Source: Epiperipatus broadwayi
Lineage: Eukaryota; Onychophora; Udeonychophora; Euonychophora; Peripatidae
Length of the DNA stretch: 64,000 bases
Assembly: GCA_028023455.1 (NCBI GenBank)
Contig: JAQFVV010000278.1
Location: 1,028,554 to 1,092,553 of the forward strand
Direction: 5' to 3'
A program made the position numbers and the translations under genes. Positions 11,500 to 23,000 of this stretch are shown here, in pieces. The stretch's first letter is position 1; each line of letters opens with the position of its first letter. The notes beneath the pieces are model-generated. The model was not told where the DNA came from and made no database searches. It was given only the letters and a program-made list of their open reading frames with translations.

Positions 11500-12342
11500 A
11501 TGGAAGTACAAGAAAAAATACCTAAAAATATTGCTATGGGAAAAATATTTGGAAAGTGCCTTAATACAGCTTTATTTATGCTCAACCAGAAACTTAGTAT
11601 TATAACTCAGAGAAATATAATATTGGGACGCTATACGAAAACTTAAAAGAGAAGTTACTTGCCGTCAGGAAAAAATTATGACGCACAAATTTTATAAGGC
11701 TACTTTGAAGTTTTTTTATTCTTCTCTATGGAAAAATTTAATATGCGGTTTTATTATAAAGAAAAATTATATAAAAGTATAATAAAGAAAGAATGTTTAT
11801 CTTTTAAAAAAGAGACATTACAAAATTTAGTACCAGAATTTTAAATAAAGAAAAAAAAGCTATAGAATAATATGAAAGTGCCATTATGTGTTTTATGGAA
11901 AGGAACAGAAAAAAAACTTTATCTAAGAAGAATTAAAATATTACAAAGTATTCAATGGAGGAAACGCTTGATTTGAAAAATATAAAATTAAATTACTTAA
12001 TGAAAATGGATCCATGGATTTAGAAAAATTTACTGAATATTTAAATAAAAGTACCTAGAAGATGCATCGTAAAAGTCGCGCGGGAAAATATTAGCAGACA
12101 ATATTAGAAGAGAATATGGAGACGTTTTTTTTTCTTTACAGGATAAATTGATATCATGAATTAATAATTATATTCAAGATTATGAAAACCAAGGATTGTC
12201 ATCTATGAATATTTATTAAACAGAGCAATAATTGTTTTGCCTTAAAATAGAACATTAAGTGACTGAAGAAGAAATAAAATATATATATTTTTTTAGCTTT
12301 AATATGAACGGTTCAAGAAAGTTTTATGAAGAAGTACCGTAA
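11500..12342 (+). pseudogene. Frame-coherent decayed ORF (281 codons)
   Basis: From an ATG at 11500, one reading frame can be followed to TAA at 12340-12342. It reads as plausible Lys/Glu-rich protein but is cut by numerous stops. The first 48 codons are intact to a stop at 11644. A 38-codon block starting with ATG near 11730 follows, then a charged block around 12060-12170. Between about 11950 and 12060 the protein-like reading moves to neighbouring frames, suggesting indels. I do not recognise the family. The strand is A-rich compared with its neighbours, and CpGs persist (for example GTCGCGCGGG near 12076). It could be a dead transposon gene, an old viral insertion or a host pseudogene; the sequence does not decide. 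Confidence 0.3.
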
Positions 12343-12492
12343 ATATAATTTAAATATTTTACTAATTTATTTTTAAATATAAAATGTTATGTGAGATTAG
12401 GGAAAACATATAAACATAAATTTAGTAATATTAAAAAAATTGAATATAATAGCTTGATATAATGATAGATATATTGTTTAAAAATAAAGTGT

Positions 12493-12573
12493 ATGTATGG
12501 GAATCTTATATCTACAAGAATCAATGGGATGGTGAAGCCTACAGAACGCGATCGAGAAGATAGAGATCGTTTG
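12493..12573 (+). CDS. Possible first coding exon
   Basis: An ATG at 12493 opens 27 codons that end in a highly charged tail (ERDREDRDRL) and meet GTAATT at 12574, an acceptable splice donor, in phase 0. CpGs are kept in CGC GAT CGA and CGT codons, unlike surrounding AT-rich DNA. The upstream frame closes at TAG 12466-12468. No downstream partner exon is certain; the next plus-strand candidates are at 17.69-18.05 kb. Charged dipeptide runs are not diagnostic of a family. It may also be chance. Confidence 0.22.
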
Positions 12574-12746
12574 GTAATTTTGATATTTATTTATAATGCA
12601 TAATGTATTTTTTTTAGATCATCTATTGATTAAGAATGATGTGTGAAAGTTTAAATTATATGTACACATTTTATACAACATTTTAAAACATATTATGAGA
12701 TAGGAGTAATTCTGAATATGCATGCAATAAGTTATTTAAAGTATAA

Positions 12747-13097
12747 TTAATAATATAATTCGACAGAACAATTGTGTGATTCTTTTGAACTTTCATGTGA
12801 TAAAGTATTCAGATATTTTAAAATAGTTTGTATATGATAAAATATACGAGGAAAGTAGTAAATGATTTTCTTATAGAACAGCGGAATAGTTTTGAAATAA
12901 ATGAATTTTATTATTGTTAGAAATGCAGATAGGAATTTGTCGATGTACTGTATAGAAAAATCTTGAGAAATAAGATCGGATAGTGACTTGGTAGTACTAG
13001 TGGAGAGGAAACCAAGATGATGTTTTTTGATAAGAAATAGGAAAAATAAAGTATTTGGATCATATTTAGTTTGTGTGATTTCAGTATAGTTAACCAA
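12747..13097 (-). CDS. Unrecognised 116-codon ORF
   Basis: A minus-strand frame of 116 codons is open from ATG at 13097 to a stop at 12747. The product is rich in Phe, Ile, Tyr and Lys, as expected for translated AT-rich DNA, with one serine/threonine patch and no family motif I recognise. The opposite strand reads as protein-like sequence in one frame (12757-13110) but with about nine stops, so strand and reality are both uncertain. An 88-codon minus-strand frame of similar composition lies at 13374-13640. Confidence 0.15.
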   Translation of the reverse strand: MVNYTEITQTKYDPNTLFFLFLIKKHHLGFLSTSTTKSLSDLISQDFSIQYIDKFLSAFLTIIKFIYFKTIPLFYKKIIYYFPRIFYHIQTILKYLNTLSHESSKESHNCSVELYY

Positions 13098-13119
13098 GCC
13101 CTATGACTGAACATATATA

Positions 13120-14483
13120 GTTTGGACAGTGTTTTTTTTTTGCATATCTTTAAACTTTTTGATGTTATAATAAAGCTGAAGAAATAGCTTTAGCATCACT
13201 CCTATAATAGAGGTTGGTAGACAGGTAAAGGTCACTCCTCTATAGTGTCTTTTAAATTCACTGTGCCATTATTGTCAAGGTTTATGATGAGTAATATTCT
13301 AGTTATATTTTGATCCTGTGCATCTATCTTCGCTATCCTTATTTCGTGAATCTGCATCGTCAGAAAGATATTTTCAAAGAAATAATGAATAAAATAGAAC
13401 TGAAGATATGTTATCGTTTATGTAAGAATAGTTTATTTGCTGGAATGTATAGAATTGTGTAATTTTAAAATCGAAAGTCCAAAATATCATAAAGAGAGAA
13501 AGAATCATATAATACAGTTTAAAAGTAATTCGGAAATGAATATAAGATTTTTTAAAGAGAAATCTAAACAAAGTTTTTTTTTTTAAAGTGATAATAAAAT
13601 TTGAATGTTTTAAATAATATTTAGAAAATAAATATTGCATATTTATTAAGAAAATAATTCAATAGTGTGTAATAAACATATATTTGTGCATGGTATATTA
13701 ATAGTTGTAATTATATCATCCGAAGTAAGGCTTGAATGAGTATATTAGGATTAATAAACATCGGATAATGAACAATAAAACCTAATACCGAATGTAGAAG
13801 AATGTTTGAATTTGTAGGATTACATACAACCAATATAAAACTAGAATTTTATTGTTTTGTAGAATGTTTAATACGAATGTAAATTTGTAAAAAATATAAT
13901 TTTAATAATAGTAGGGATACAAAGTGTTAATGATAATTATATAAGAAATACATTTTGTAACAAGCTAACCATAATAAGAAATCCAATAATAATAATACTG
14001 TATTTTCTTAAGCATTTAAAAGATAAGAGTTAACTAGGAAAAATAAATAGAAGTTTGATTTTCATTTTTTTTTAAACTAGGAAAAGTAAGTTGTGATAGG
14101 AGAGTAAGGATATCCAATGTACATAATGTAAAATATTGTTATTTATTTATGTTATTAATAAACTTTGTTGTAAATTTATTTTAAAGTTTTGTGTCCACAT
14201 TGTTATTTCTCCACATGGATGCATGATATCACGATACATTTATAATTGAAACAGACATATAGTTTTTGCACAAAAAGGGTAAACATAAAAGTGTTATAAT
14301 AATTTTGAGAATTTATTGGTATGTTAAAATTAAAAGATCATAATTTTATATTATTTATTGGTCATAAGTCGGTTGCCACAATATTAAATTAAATTATATG
14401 CTAATGTTGCCACACGTATTCTGTTGTCCGATTATTAAAATACTACCACGTACGTATTTATTTATTTCATTTAGGAAGAAATA
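13120..14483. other. AT-rich sequence with scattered CpG
   Basis: No supportable gene. A small inverted repeat (CACTCCTATAATAGAGG against CCTCTATAGTG) sits at about 13197-13245. CpGs persist, for example in ACCACGTACGTA near 14448, which matches the character of the 10.86-15.6 kb stretch. Confidence 0.4.
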
Positions 14484-14502
14484 AGATTATATTATATTAT
14501 TA

Positions 14503-14556
<54 letters not shown>
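14484..14556. repeat. (ATT)n microsatellite
   Basis: ATT/TTA trinucleotide run of about 70 nt with one interruption (TTG) near the start. Confidence 0.95.
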
Positions 14557-15463
14557 GTTGCTGTGTAGTAGATTATGACATAAAATTCCCTTTTCATAGT
14601 TTACTACCGTAATTTTAAATCAGTTAGAATACAATTTATGAACCTGAGATTTATTTTATTTTATTTTATTTATTTTCTTCATTTTTATTTAATTGAGCTA
14701 GATTCTTATTACAAAAAATATTAATATGATTATTATTTTAATCGTAGTGAATAGAGCTTAGAAAGTCGTAAGAATACTATGAATTAGTTATTTGATATAG
14801 TAAAAAGGGGAATAGTGTTCTTATGCCATTGAGGTAGTGTCATGTGGATAATATCTCAATGTAGTCTATCTCGTTCCCCGTATCGTCACTCCATGTCTCA
14901 TGAAAATAGTAAATATTTGTTAATTCATTTTAAAAATATAACCGTATTTGTATTTTAAAAAATTAGAGCTAGTAATCATTTTTTAATTAATGCTGGATAT
15001 TTCATTTATTTATTTGGTAACTGAGCTAGAACCCAGAATATGCGTAAATTTTAAACAGTATAATTTTGGAGAAGAAAAGAGAAGACGAGCGGCGGGGGGA
15101 GGTTAGAATATATATATATATATTGTAATGATATATAGGGTGGGTGTGCAAATGTCTGCCTTATTTAATGAAGGCTTTCTTATGATCCATGAATTTGGAA
15201 TCCAAAATGTGATGGTACTTGGTATAAGCCTTAAAACTGTTTCAGATTATTAAGCAGGTGTCCTGTACATTTTATTTGATTGGTCGAAATGTTTTCTTTT
15301 TTTAATGATGTAAAAACTATAGGCATGACATTAACAAAAATATTTGCATTTGATACATTTTTAACGTAGTTTTCAAAAGATGTCTTTAACAAAAAAATCT
15401 GATGAAATTTGAATTTCTTAATTTTTTCACAACAGGTGCATTTTTTTTTTTTTTTGCAATTTT

Positions 15464-15589
15464 CTAATTTCCACAAAGCAATAAAGAGAGAAAACTTTTA
15501 TCGGCATCATAAGTTTGACAAAATGGATTTAAAATATGCTGAACAAGGCCTTCCATAGATTCTAAACGTAATTGCAGAATATCGGGCTC
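15464..15589 (-). CDS. Possible coding remnant or exon
   Basis: On the minus strand a 41-codon stretch (begins EPDILQLRLESMEGL, stop at 15464-15466) has balanced residue use unlike neighbouring AT-rich translations. There is no clear acceptor at its start (ATACGAG precedes) and no good donor before its stop. Downstream minus-strand frames to about 15130 keep some protein-like pieces interrupted by stops. I do not recognise a family; a transposon remnant or a lone exon are both possible. Confidence 0.2.
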   Translation of the reverse strand, partial: EPDILQLRLESMEGLVQHILNPFCQTYDADKSFLSLLLCGN

Positions 15590-15599
15590 GTATGTATAC

Positions 15600-17690
15600 A
15601 ATTTTAATTTTTTAATTTTTTTAATAATATATATTTTTTTTTTTTTAATTATTTCAAAAATGATTTAATTTTTATTAATTTGTGTTTGTAGTAGTGTATG
15701 TATATATAAATTTCATATTTAGTTATGCACATATGAATTCATTTGTACAGTAATTGTGTGTGTTCTAATCTACTTATTTTATAAAAATAATGATTCTCAA
15801 AAGGTTTAATAATTTATTATTTATTATTGTTTATATGGTATGTTTGTGTTTACAAGTAATGATTTACAAAACTAATAATCAAATGTACAGAAAGATTATA
15901 TATGCAGGCAAAGAATCAAATTCTGATTCTTGCCTATGCCATGATACTCATCTGTGGAGTCACTAGTCTTGCCATATCTTTCATCACATTATTTTCAAGT
16001 TTATAGGTAACAAATTGACTATATGCACACAAATTACCTCTATGTGATACAATAAATCTGATGTTCATAAAGAATATAAACATCATTGGTGTGCATAAAG
16101 AATATAAACAACACTATGTACACAAAAAATATAAAATGAAGAGCTGAAACTAATTTTATCAGTGATACAGACAGTAGCCTCCAATTTATAGTTTTAGATA
16201 GGCAAGGATCCAATTCCTATGATGACAAATGCATATCAATCTTCTGGAAATGATTTGTTTTGTATCTTTTATTAAAATGAATCTTTTTATTATACATGCC
16301 TTTGAGTTTTGGTAACTTTTGGGGTACAAGATAAAAATGAAGAATTCTTATGTGGATATTTTTGGAGATTATGACATTATGGATTATCTTAGATAAGACA
16401 TATTATATACGGTTTGAAAGATACTTTTGTGAAGAATAGAAAGAAATTATCACTGAAGATGTAATTTAAATTTAGTTAATGATGAATTAGAAATTATGAA
16501 CAAACAATAAAGTAATAATTATGTCAGATGTTGAAATTTCTTTTTGTTTCCTTATTTTTAAATGATAATCACTATTTCTCTTAGGCTTATTGTTTTCCTT
16601 CGTTGTTCTAGTTTCTATCAATGTAAAGTTTTTGCTTTAACTTTATTATGAAAACTGAAGTTATTGTGAAAATTGTGTCTCATGTCAGTTTTTAAAAAAA
16701 TTCAATATGGCGATCTACATTCAACCAGTTAAAGTCAATATGTAATGAGCTAGCTTTTTGAAGTAATGTCTTATAACTACATAAATCAGATTCAAGATGT
16801 GTGCAAATGAATAAGTTTTCTAGTCTTACATTCTCTTTCAATTCTTCAAATAGACTACTCTCAGCCTTCAGAGGTTGTCTGGGAAAATGATTAAGTTAAC
16901 AATTCCCAATAGTACAATGGCATCCTGCACTGATAAGTGATTAAAAAAGAATTGCAGTTAGTTTAAGTCAAATTAGTGGTATATATTTTATTTATGATTA
17001 AACGTTTGCCTTTCTTTTTTTGAATGGCAATAATAATAATACAAAGTACATCATCTGTTTTTTATAAGATTTTTTTTTCACTTGGCTTCAAAGTCATTCA
17101 TATTTCTAACATTAGTTAACCAAATCTATTGGGATATTGTCATGCCTGCATGAAGACCACTGTTCTTTAAAATAAATTAAAACACAGTAATATAATGAAA
17201 ACATTAATAATAGTATTCTATTGAAATCAGATACTTTAAAATCATAGATACATTTTCAAGGACAAGATCTTATTAACCTTGTAATCAAAAAAAATTAAAT
17301 AAGTATTGAAATTCTCCTCACACTAAGCAAGCCACATTTCCCATATATATATATATTGTAACGGTATATGCCATTACAATAATTTAAAATTAGAATAAAA
17401 ACTTTTTTTTTGTAAATTTGTAAATAAAAACTAAAAGCTAAAAAATTAAAAGTTGTTTAACGTATATAATATATCGCACAGATGCAAAAGTTTAAAAGTA
17501 TTTCTTTTTTAAATAAAAAAAAAAGGTATTTGAACATACTTTTTTATAAAAAAAAGTACAAGATCTAAAGATAAAATATTTTAGTAAATGGAAATGACTG
17601 TTTTATAAATGAAATGAAAAGCAAACTAATCCCTGGGGCTCTTATATCAAAAAGTCAGATGAAATATAGATAAGAGAACAAAAATAAATT
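15600..17690. other. AT-rich sequence with a minor tandem repeat
   Basis: No gene seen. A short tandem repeat of about 27 nt (units sharing CATAAAGAATATAAACA) occupies about 16068-16130. Homopolymer T and A runs are frequent. Confidence 0.45.
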
Positions 17691-17692
17691 AG

Positions 17693-17777
17693 ATGTTCAA
17701 TAGAAGCAGCAATAAAGGCTCGGACCATAACGAAAATTTGGAACAGGAAACCATTATTCAGTCAATCCAGACGATCA
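17693..17777 (+). CDS. Candidate coding exon, 5' of a pair
   Basis: An ATG at 17693 opens 28 codons plus one base, with product rich in Asn, Gln, Glu and Ser (NKGSDHNENLEQETIIQSI). It can end at the GT of ATCA|GTATAA (17778). That leaves phase 1, which fits exactly the two-base start of the next candidate exon at 17916 across a 138-bp intron. AAATTAG precedes the ATG, so the segment could also be an internal exon with a weak acceptor. No family recognised. Confidence 0.3.
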
Positions 17778-17915
17778 GTATAAAAGGAAAAATATAGAAA
17801 TTAAAAGCAGTTCCAGCTTGGTTTTTTTTTGAGAGGTGTGATAAGACGCACTTGTCACACTCTCTCACTATTTTCAAATAAAATGACTGATGAATTATGA
17901 ACGGTATTATTGCAG

Positions 17916-18048
17916 ACCCTGAATCATATGGGTTCTGCAATCAAATAGTACCAGGATTGAACCAGCTAAGGCCAACTCCAGAACAACAGACCGGTCTTCC
18001 AATAGAGACATCATGGGAATTGGCACCAGGAAACAGGATTCTTCAAAT
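17916..18048 (+). CDS. Candidate internal coding exon
   Basis: The segment lies between TTATTGCAG (ending 17915) and the strong donor GTAAGA (18049). It is open in one frame for 43 codons with low AT bias and complex residue content (starts PESYGFCNQIVPGLNQLRP, later TGLPIETSWELAPG). It enters in phase 1 and leaves in phase 2. The acceptor has a poor pyrimidine tract, and the frame is also open upstream through an ATG at 17897, so a start inside this exon is possible. The minus strand holds a B-box-like GGTTCAATCCT near 17960, so a tRNA-like repeat is the main alternative. I do not recognise the protein. Confidence 0.35.
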
Positions 18049-18239
18049 GTAAGATATGAACTGTAAAATTTAAAAGTAATTAAGAACTTTCATTAAGATT
18101 TGACAAGCTTTTAATATTCAGCTAACCTAAATTTTAAAATGAACTTTTATCTGACTTTTAACTTTCAAATCAATTATTAATGTTTAAATTTATACATTTG
18201 AGTTTGCAAAAAAAAAAATCATTTCCATTTTTTTTTTTA

Positions 18240-19190
18240 TTAATATTTATTGTATAAATTATTTAAATGCATTAAATTTAAGTTGGGTATAGACGCTTGC
18301 ATAGATTCGTTAACGTTTAATTATGTTTTTGTTTTCATATTTGATTAGAATATATAGACATTCGGTAAATAATGATACCTTACATTGAGTATCTAAAATG
18401 TATTTATTCGGATGTCTTTTAAGTTATTGGTGTCAATGCGGCATCTTATGATGAATGCCATTGGGTTTCTTGTAAATTTCCCTCTGCAATTCCATCAATG
18501 ACTTTATATTTTGATCGTTTATGTTTATTTTGAAATGTTTTTAACCATGGAATCTATGTAGCCGATCTATGCTCAACATTATAAAACAAATTTTTATAAA
18601 ATTCATCTGTGCAAACTTATATAAATGTTAAATTTAAGTCAGGCATGAATGGTTGCATAGATTCACAAAGTTATGTTAGTTTAAGGGAGGGTAAATCTTA
18701 GGTTATTGGTTTCGTGGTTAGATTGGGTCAATGGATTGGATATATCGGTGTAATTAGTAAATGTAGTATGAGGTCCGCTACTTGCAGGATCACATTATAC
18801 ACTGCACACACCCTTTTTGCATATGGAAGGGGATAGTAAGATGGAAAATGCAGTCCCTTCCTATGGAGTTTTTTTTATTGTTCTTCTTGCCAGACAGATG
18901 TAGAATTCCTGTACTGGATGAGAGTCAATGTCTTCTTTAACCATGCTGTTCAGATGTACATTCCTGACAGTATGGTATTTGTGCTGTCGTATTTCATGCT
19001 GCATTGAATACATCGATGTATCAGATGGATTGACGTCGGTTTGACTGCGAACTTTTGGCCTAAGGTTAAATAAGAGATAGAATATTTTGTTTTGAAATGC
19101 AATCTATGTAGTTTATTCATACTTGACACTCTTAAAAATATTATTAAACAAATCTGTGTGGATTGTTCAAACTAAAAAGCCAAATTTAAA
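18240..19190. repeat. Diverged direct repeats of unknown class
   Basis: TTAAATTTAAGT...GCATAGATTC occurs near 18276 and again near 18632, and a TTTTGAAATG...AATCTATGTAG block occurs near 18530 and 19093. The repeats enclose the minus-strand reading frame at 18861-19059, so that frame may belong to a repeated element rather than a host gene. Confidence 0.5.
18861..19059 (-). CDS. Exon-like minus-strand ORF (65 codons)
   Basis: On the minus strand CTTATTTAACCTTAG provides an acceptor with a moderate pyrimidine tract just above 19059. From there one frame is open for 65 codons to TAG at 18861-18863. Residue use is protein-like (KVRSQTDVNPSD near the start, VQEFYICLARRT near the end) and codons keep several CpGs. 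Past the TAG the same frame continues to about 18680 with only one more stop, so it could be the end of a longer decayed ORF rather than a terminal exon. The flanking repeats favour a mobile origin. No family recognised. Confidence 0.3.
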
Positions 19191-19442
19191 AATTAAATTA
19201 ATAACCAACCTAAAATAATAAATTTATTCCTCAATTTTATCTATATGTGCATTAATAAATGTTTGTGTGTTAATTACTGGTAGTGTTTTATTTTATTGTT
19301 TTAAATATTAATATATATTGAGAATATAAGTCTTTATTAAAACTTATAAAAAAATTTTAAATCTCTGCTACTCCATGAGCTAATGACTTAGGCTGATGGT
19401 CGGAATAAAATATATATAAAAATTTTTTTTCTTAACTTACGT

Positions 19443-19506
19443 ATCTGCCTACTGTATAAATTTTCCAGGTTCAAATGCCTGGTGGCACCCTATATGGCAG
19501 ATATGG
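19443..19506 (+). other. Structured segment: microexon or tRNA-like hairpin
   Basis: Two readings compete. TTTTCCAG|...|GTAAGA would bracket a 37-nt microexon (19469-19505) whose phase fits the exon ending at 18048. Alternatively, ATCTGCC (from 19443) pairs with GGCAGAT (to 19502), and inside this CCAGG pairs with CCTGG around TTCAAATG, giving a nested tRNA-like fold with a B-box-like GGTTCAAATGC. The inverted structure makes the exon reading weak. Confidence 0.25.
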
Positions 19507-19543
19507 TAAGACTATTCTATCTGACCGTTATAATACATATGTA

Positions 19544-20055
19544 AACAAATCGAGACATATATCACGTAACCTGATTTAACAAGCTTATATTACAAATGTT
19601 ATCTAATGGGCTTGCCGATAGCTCTTAACAAGCTTTTCAGAATATCCTAACCCCAGATCAGTTTCTGCTTTTGGCTTCTTCAGTGAAGTGCTAGGATGTT
19701 CAAGCATTATTTTTAAAATACCAGGTCAAGCCCAGCACTTTATCTAATGGTTAACTATCAAATAGAAGAGTTGAAATTTTCAGATATCCATAAGTCTTCA
19801 AATCCAGCTATCTAATTTAAATAACCAAATGGGACTGAAATAAGTTCAGATATACCATATATTAGTATCTTTAACAATATTAAAATCACCAAAGTCTTAA
19901 TAACAAAAAATATAATTGCAAAGAAATCAAGTCATATATCACATGATCTAATTTAACAAGTTTGTATTACAAATGTTATCTAATGAAGTTGTCAATAGCT
20001 CTTAACAAGCTTTTCAGAATATCCCCAATCCCAGACCAGTTTCTGTTTCTGGCAT
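19544..20055 (+). repeat. Direct duplication, about 130-bp units
   Basis: Units at about 19544-19674 and 19918-20055 share TATATCAC, a TTTAACAAG block, ATTACAAATGTTATCTAATG, TAGCTCTTAACAAGC and TTTTCAGAATATCC in the same order. They are separated by about 245 nt. Divergence is modest. The class is unknown, and no tRNA-like or LTR feature was seen. Confidence 0.8.
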
Positions 20056-23000
20056 AGGTATTCTAAATTATACTCTCTTTTGAAATGTTAAAAATGGATT
20101 TCTAAAGTTCATCCTTTACAAGATCATCAGTTATTGTCTAAGAAATTAATATATTCAACTACATTACACTTAATTCTGAGAGTTTATTAATAGATTATCA
20201 TCAAACTACAATGATCCTAATAATTTAAAACAAGCTCACATAAATGATATCACATAATATGTATTAATGGAGAAATTTACCACTTCAAATGTATATTAAC
20301 ATTAATTTGTTTCACCTCTAAATTATGAGATATTTATTAAAAGAAATAATTGAACTTCAATGATAATAATAATAATATGTCTATATGTGTATAAAAGTGA
20401 TCTTTGTCAAGGCAGATGTTAATAAAGAATGGTTCCCATTTATTAACTAGTGTGTATATATATAAAATCTATTTGTTAAACAAACAAAAAAAGAAAATCA
20501 ATAAACGATATATAATGCAGTATTATTTTGTCATGATAAACTAAAATTAAAATAAAATTTGTGCACTTTACTTAATAAATAAAAATATAATCAGATTGAT
20601 AACCATTTAGTTTCTTATTTTAATATACTTTCTTTCAAAAATTTATTCTTCCATAAATTTCATTATCATGCCAGATTACCTCTAATGGTGAACACATGAA
20701 TTTAAAACCATTTAAAGTTTATTTTCTTGATGTATCTTTTTACCTACTTAAGCCAAGATATATCAATGGAAGATGACACAATTATTGCAGATGTTTTAAG
20801 ATAGATCATAAACTGATTTTCAGAACAGGAATATTCATCTTTATAGTAATTTCTCTTCAAGGCCATGCCTGTTGATAATTTCTCTTTATCCTAACAATTG
20901 ATAATTATTGGGGAGGACTATTAAGAAAAATTAAATTCCCCAGACTAACTTTATTCTCTACTCAATCATTCTTTTACAGAAGCAAATCCAGATGAAGTTT
21001 TGCCTTTATGTCAAAGAATATGAAAGAATTGATAGTAACAAATGATTATTGTCAATAACAGTCCCCTGATTACTATAGCATCTAGCTTATACTGTCATAA
21101 GATTCTGATTTTAACTCTATTTTAGCATACTTATCAAACTTCAAAAAAAATTCTTATAAACAAATACATGTGGAAATTTCAAATCATTTTCTAACAAACA
21201 ATTTATATTTTTTACATCTTTGTATACATTATAATCATTAACACTTCAAAGTGATTTCATAGTTTCTGTATTCACTCTATATATCATCACTACTCATACA
21301 AATTTCAGAATCATGAATAGGCATATATATATAAAAGAAAATGAAAACAAAAAACAAAAAAAAATCAATAACAAAAAATACATTGAAAGCAAATGAAGAT
21401 AATAAAGAAAAGGAAAAAAAATTGCAAAGTTTTTTTTTTTTACTGCAAGCTTTTAAAAAAAAATGTGATGTTTTATAATTGTCAAGTGAATAAGTAATAT
21501 ATATATATGCCTCAAAAGAATAAACATTCATTATTCTCTGCTAATAAACAATTCACATCTTATGCAGTAGAGTGAAGCAATCTCTTTTTCTTTAGATATA
21601 TATATTACTTTTTTTTTTTAAATATAATTAATGTTAAGAATGGATTCTTCTAATCTTTACAATATATATATAACAGATATTCAGTCCACATTTTCTATAT
21701 ATGTTTAAGCTATATAGATCTTTCTATTCATCATATATTTCTGCTATCATTTCTAATCAATAAATTTATAAAACAATGGATGTACAAATAGTAGTTATAT
21801 GTGGTCTCAAAATAATAATCATCATATTTGTTTCTGTTTCATTTCACTCATTTTATTACAACAACAATTCTGATTCATTACCATTACTAACCTATATAAG
21901 TTTATGTTCTGTAATTGTTTTTTTTTTATTATGATTTTTAATTTTACAACATTTTGATGATTGATTATGAAAAATGTAGTCAATTAATTTATATTTAAAG
22001 ACTTCCTTCTTATAACAATAGAATTATAAAAAAAACTGTTTTTCAATAATCATAAACTCTGATTAAAAAGTTTCTTATAATTTCTTTTGAATTGTTTCAT
22101 TTTCTTTTTGCTAAGCCACATAATTTTCACTCTTCCTCTGTATTTTCTTAATTGATGAAAAGACAATGTTTCGTCTTTTATACAGATTGTTGTACTTCTT
22201 CTAACGCACTTTTCAATATATTATTTTTCTGAATTTAATGAAGATGCAAGAAAAGCAATTATTTGGTTTTTTTTTAATAGTTCTTACCTTTTTATTCATT
22301 TTCTTTTTCTATTTCAGCTTCAGACTTTTACTCATTATTATATACATACTATAAAATTATCCAAATAAGTAACTTTAGTAAAGTGGTCACTAAATATTTT
22401 ACTTTGTTATGTATTGACTTAATCTTGAAAAGTATGATAACACAATCCAAATTTAAAATACTTTTCAAATAAATATGCACAGGCAAATATGTTTAGATCA
22501 GATGTTTGTGCTATGGTTTTCTCTATGATATTAAGGTTAATAGTAAAATAAAATAGTATTTCACAATTATAGACATCCAATTATTTTGTCCCGAGTCATT
22601 TCATGTTTTTTTTCATGTTATCCAAATAAGATAGGGATATAAAGAGATATGTTAAATGAAAATTTTTAGTGACAAGATTAAAAAAGAATTTTATTTGTAA
22701 TTATTTTGTTTATCACAATGTTAAAATATATTTTTATAATAAAATGGTGTTACATGACATGATATTCAAGCATTGGACATCACAAAATTGAACTAAAAAC
22801 CATGAACCTTAATTTCTGCTATTTTCCAGTTTACTACTTTATAAACCATGAAAAGCTCTTATCAGTACTATTAAAAATAACAATTATTTAAATATATTTT
22901 AAGCATATATATATATATATATATGGTACTTAATAAATATAATGAAGTGAAAATTTGATAAAGTAAATATAATCACTAAACCAAAATCAGCATTTTATCA

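Noticed and set aside
14815-14930. Possible exon around the CpG-bearing CTCGTTCCCCGTATCGTCAC segment
   Set aside because: Short frames are open on both strands but neither has splice signals or family resemblance. The segment is only counted towards the CpG-retaining stretch.
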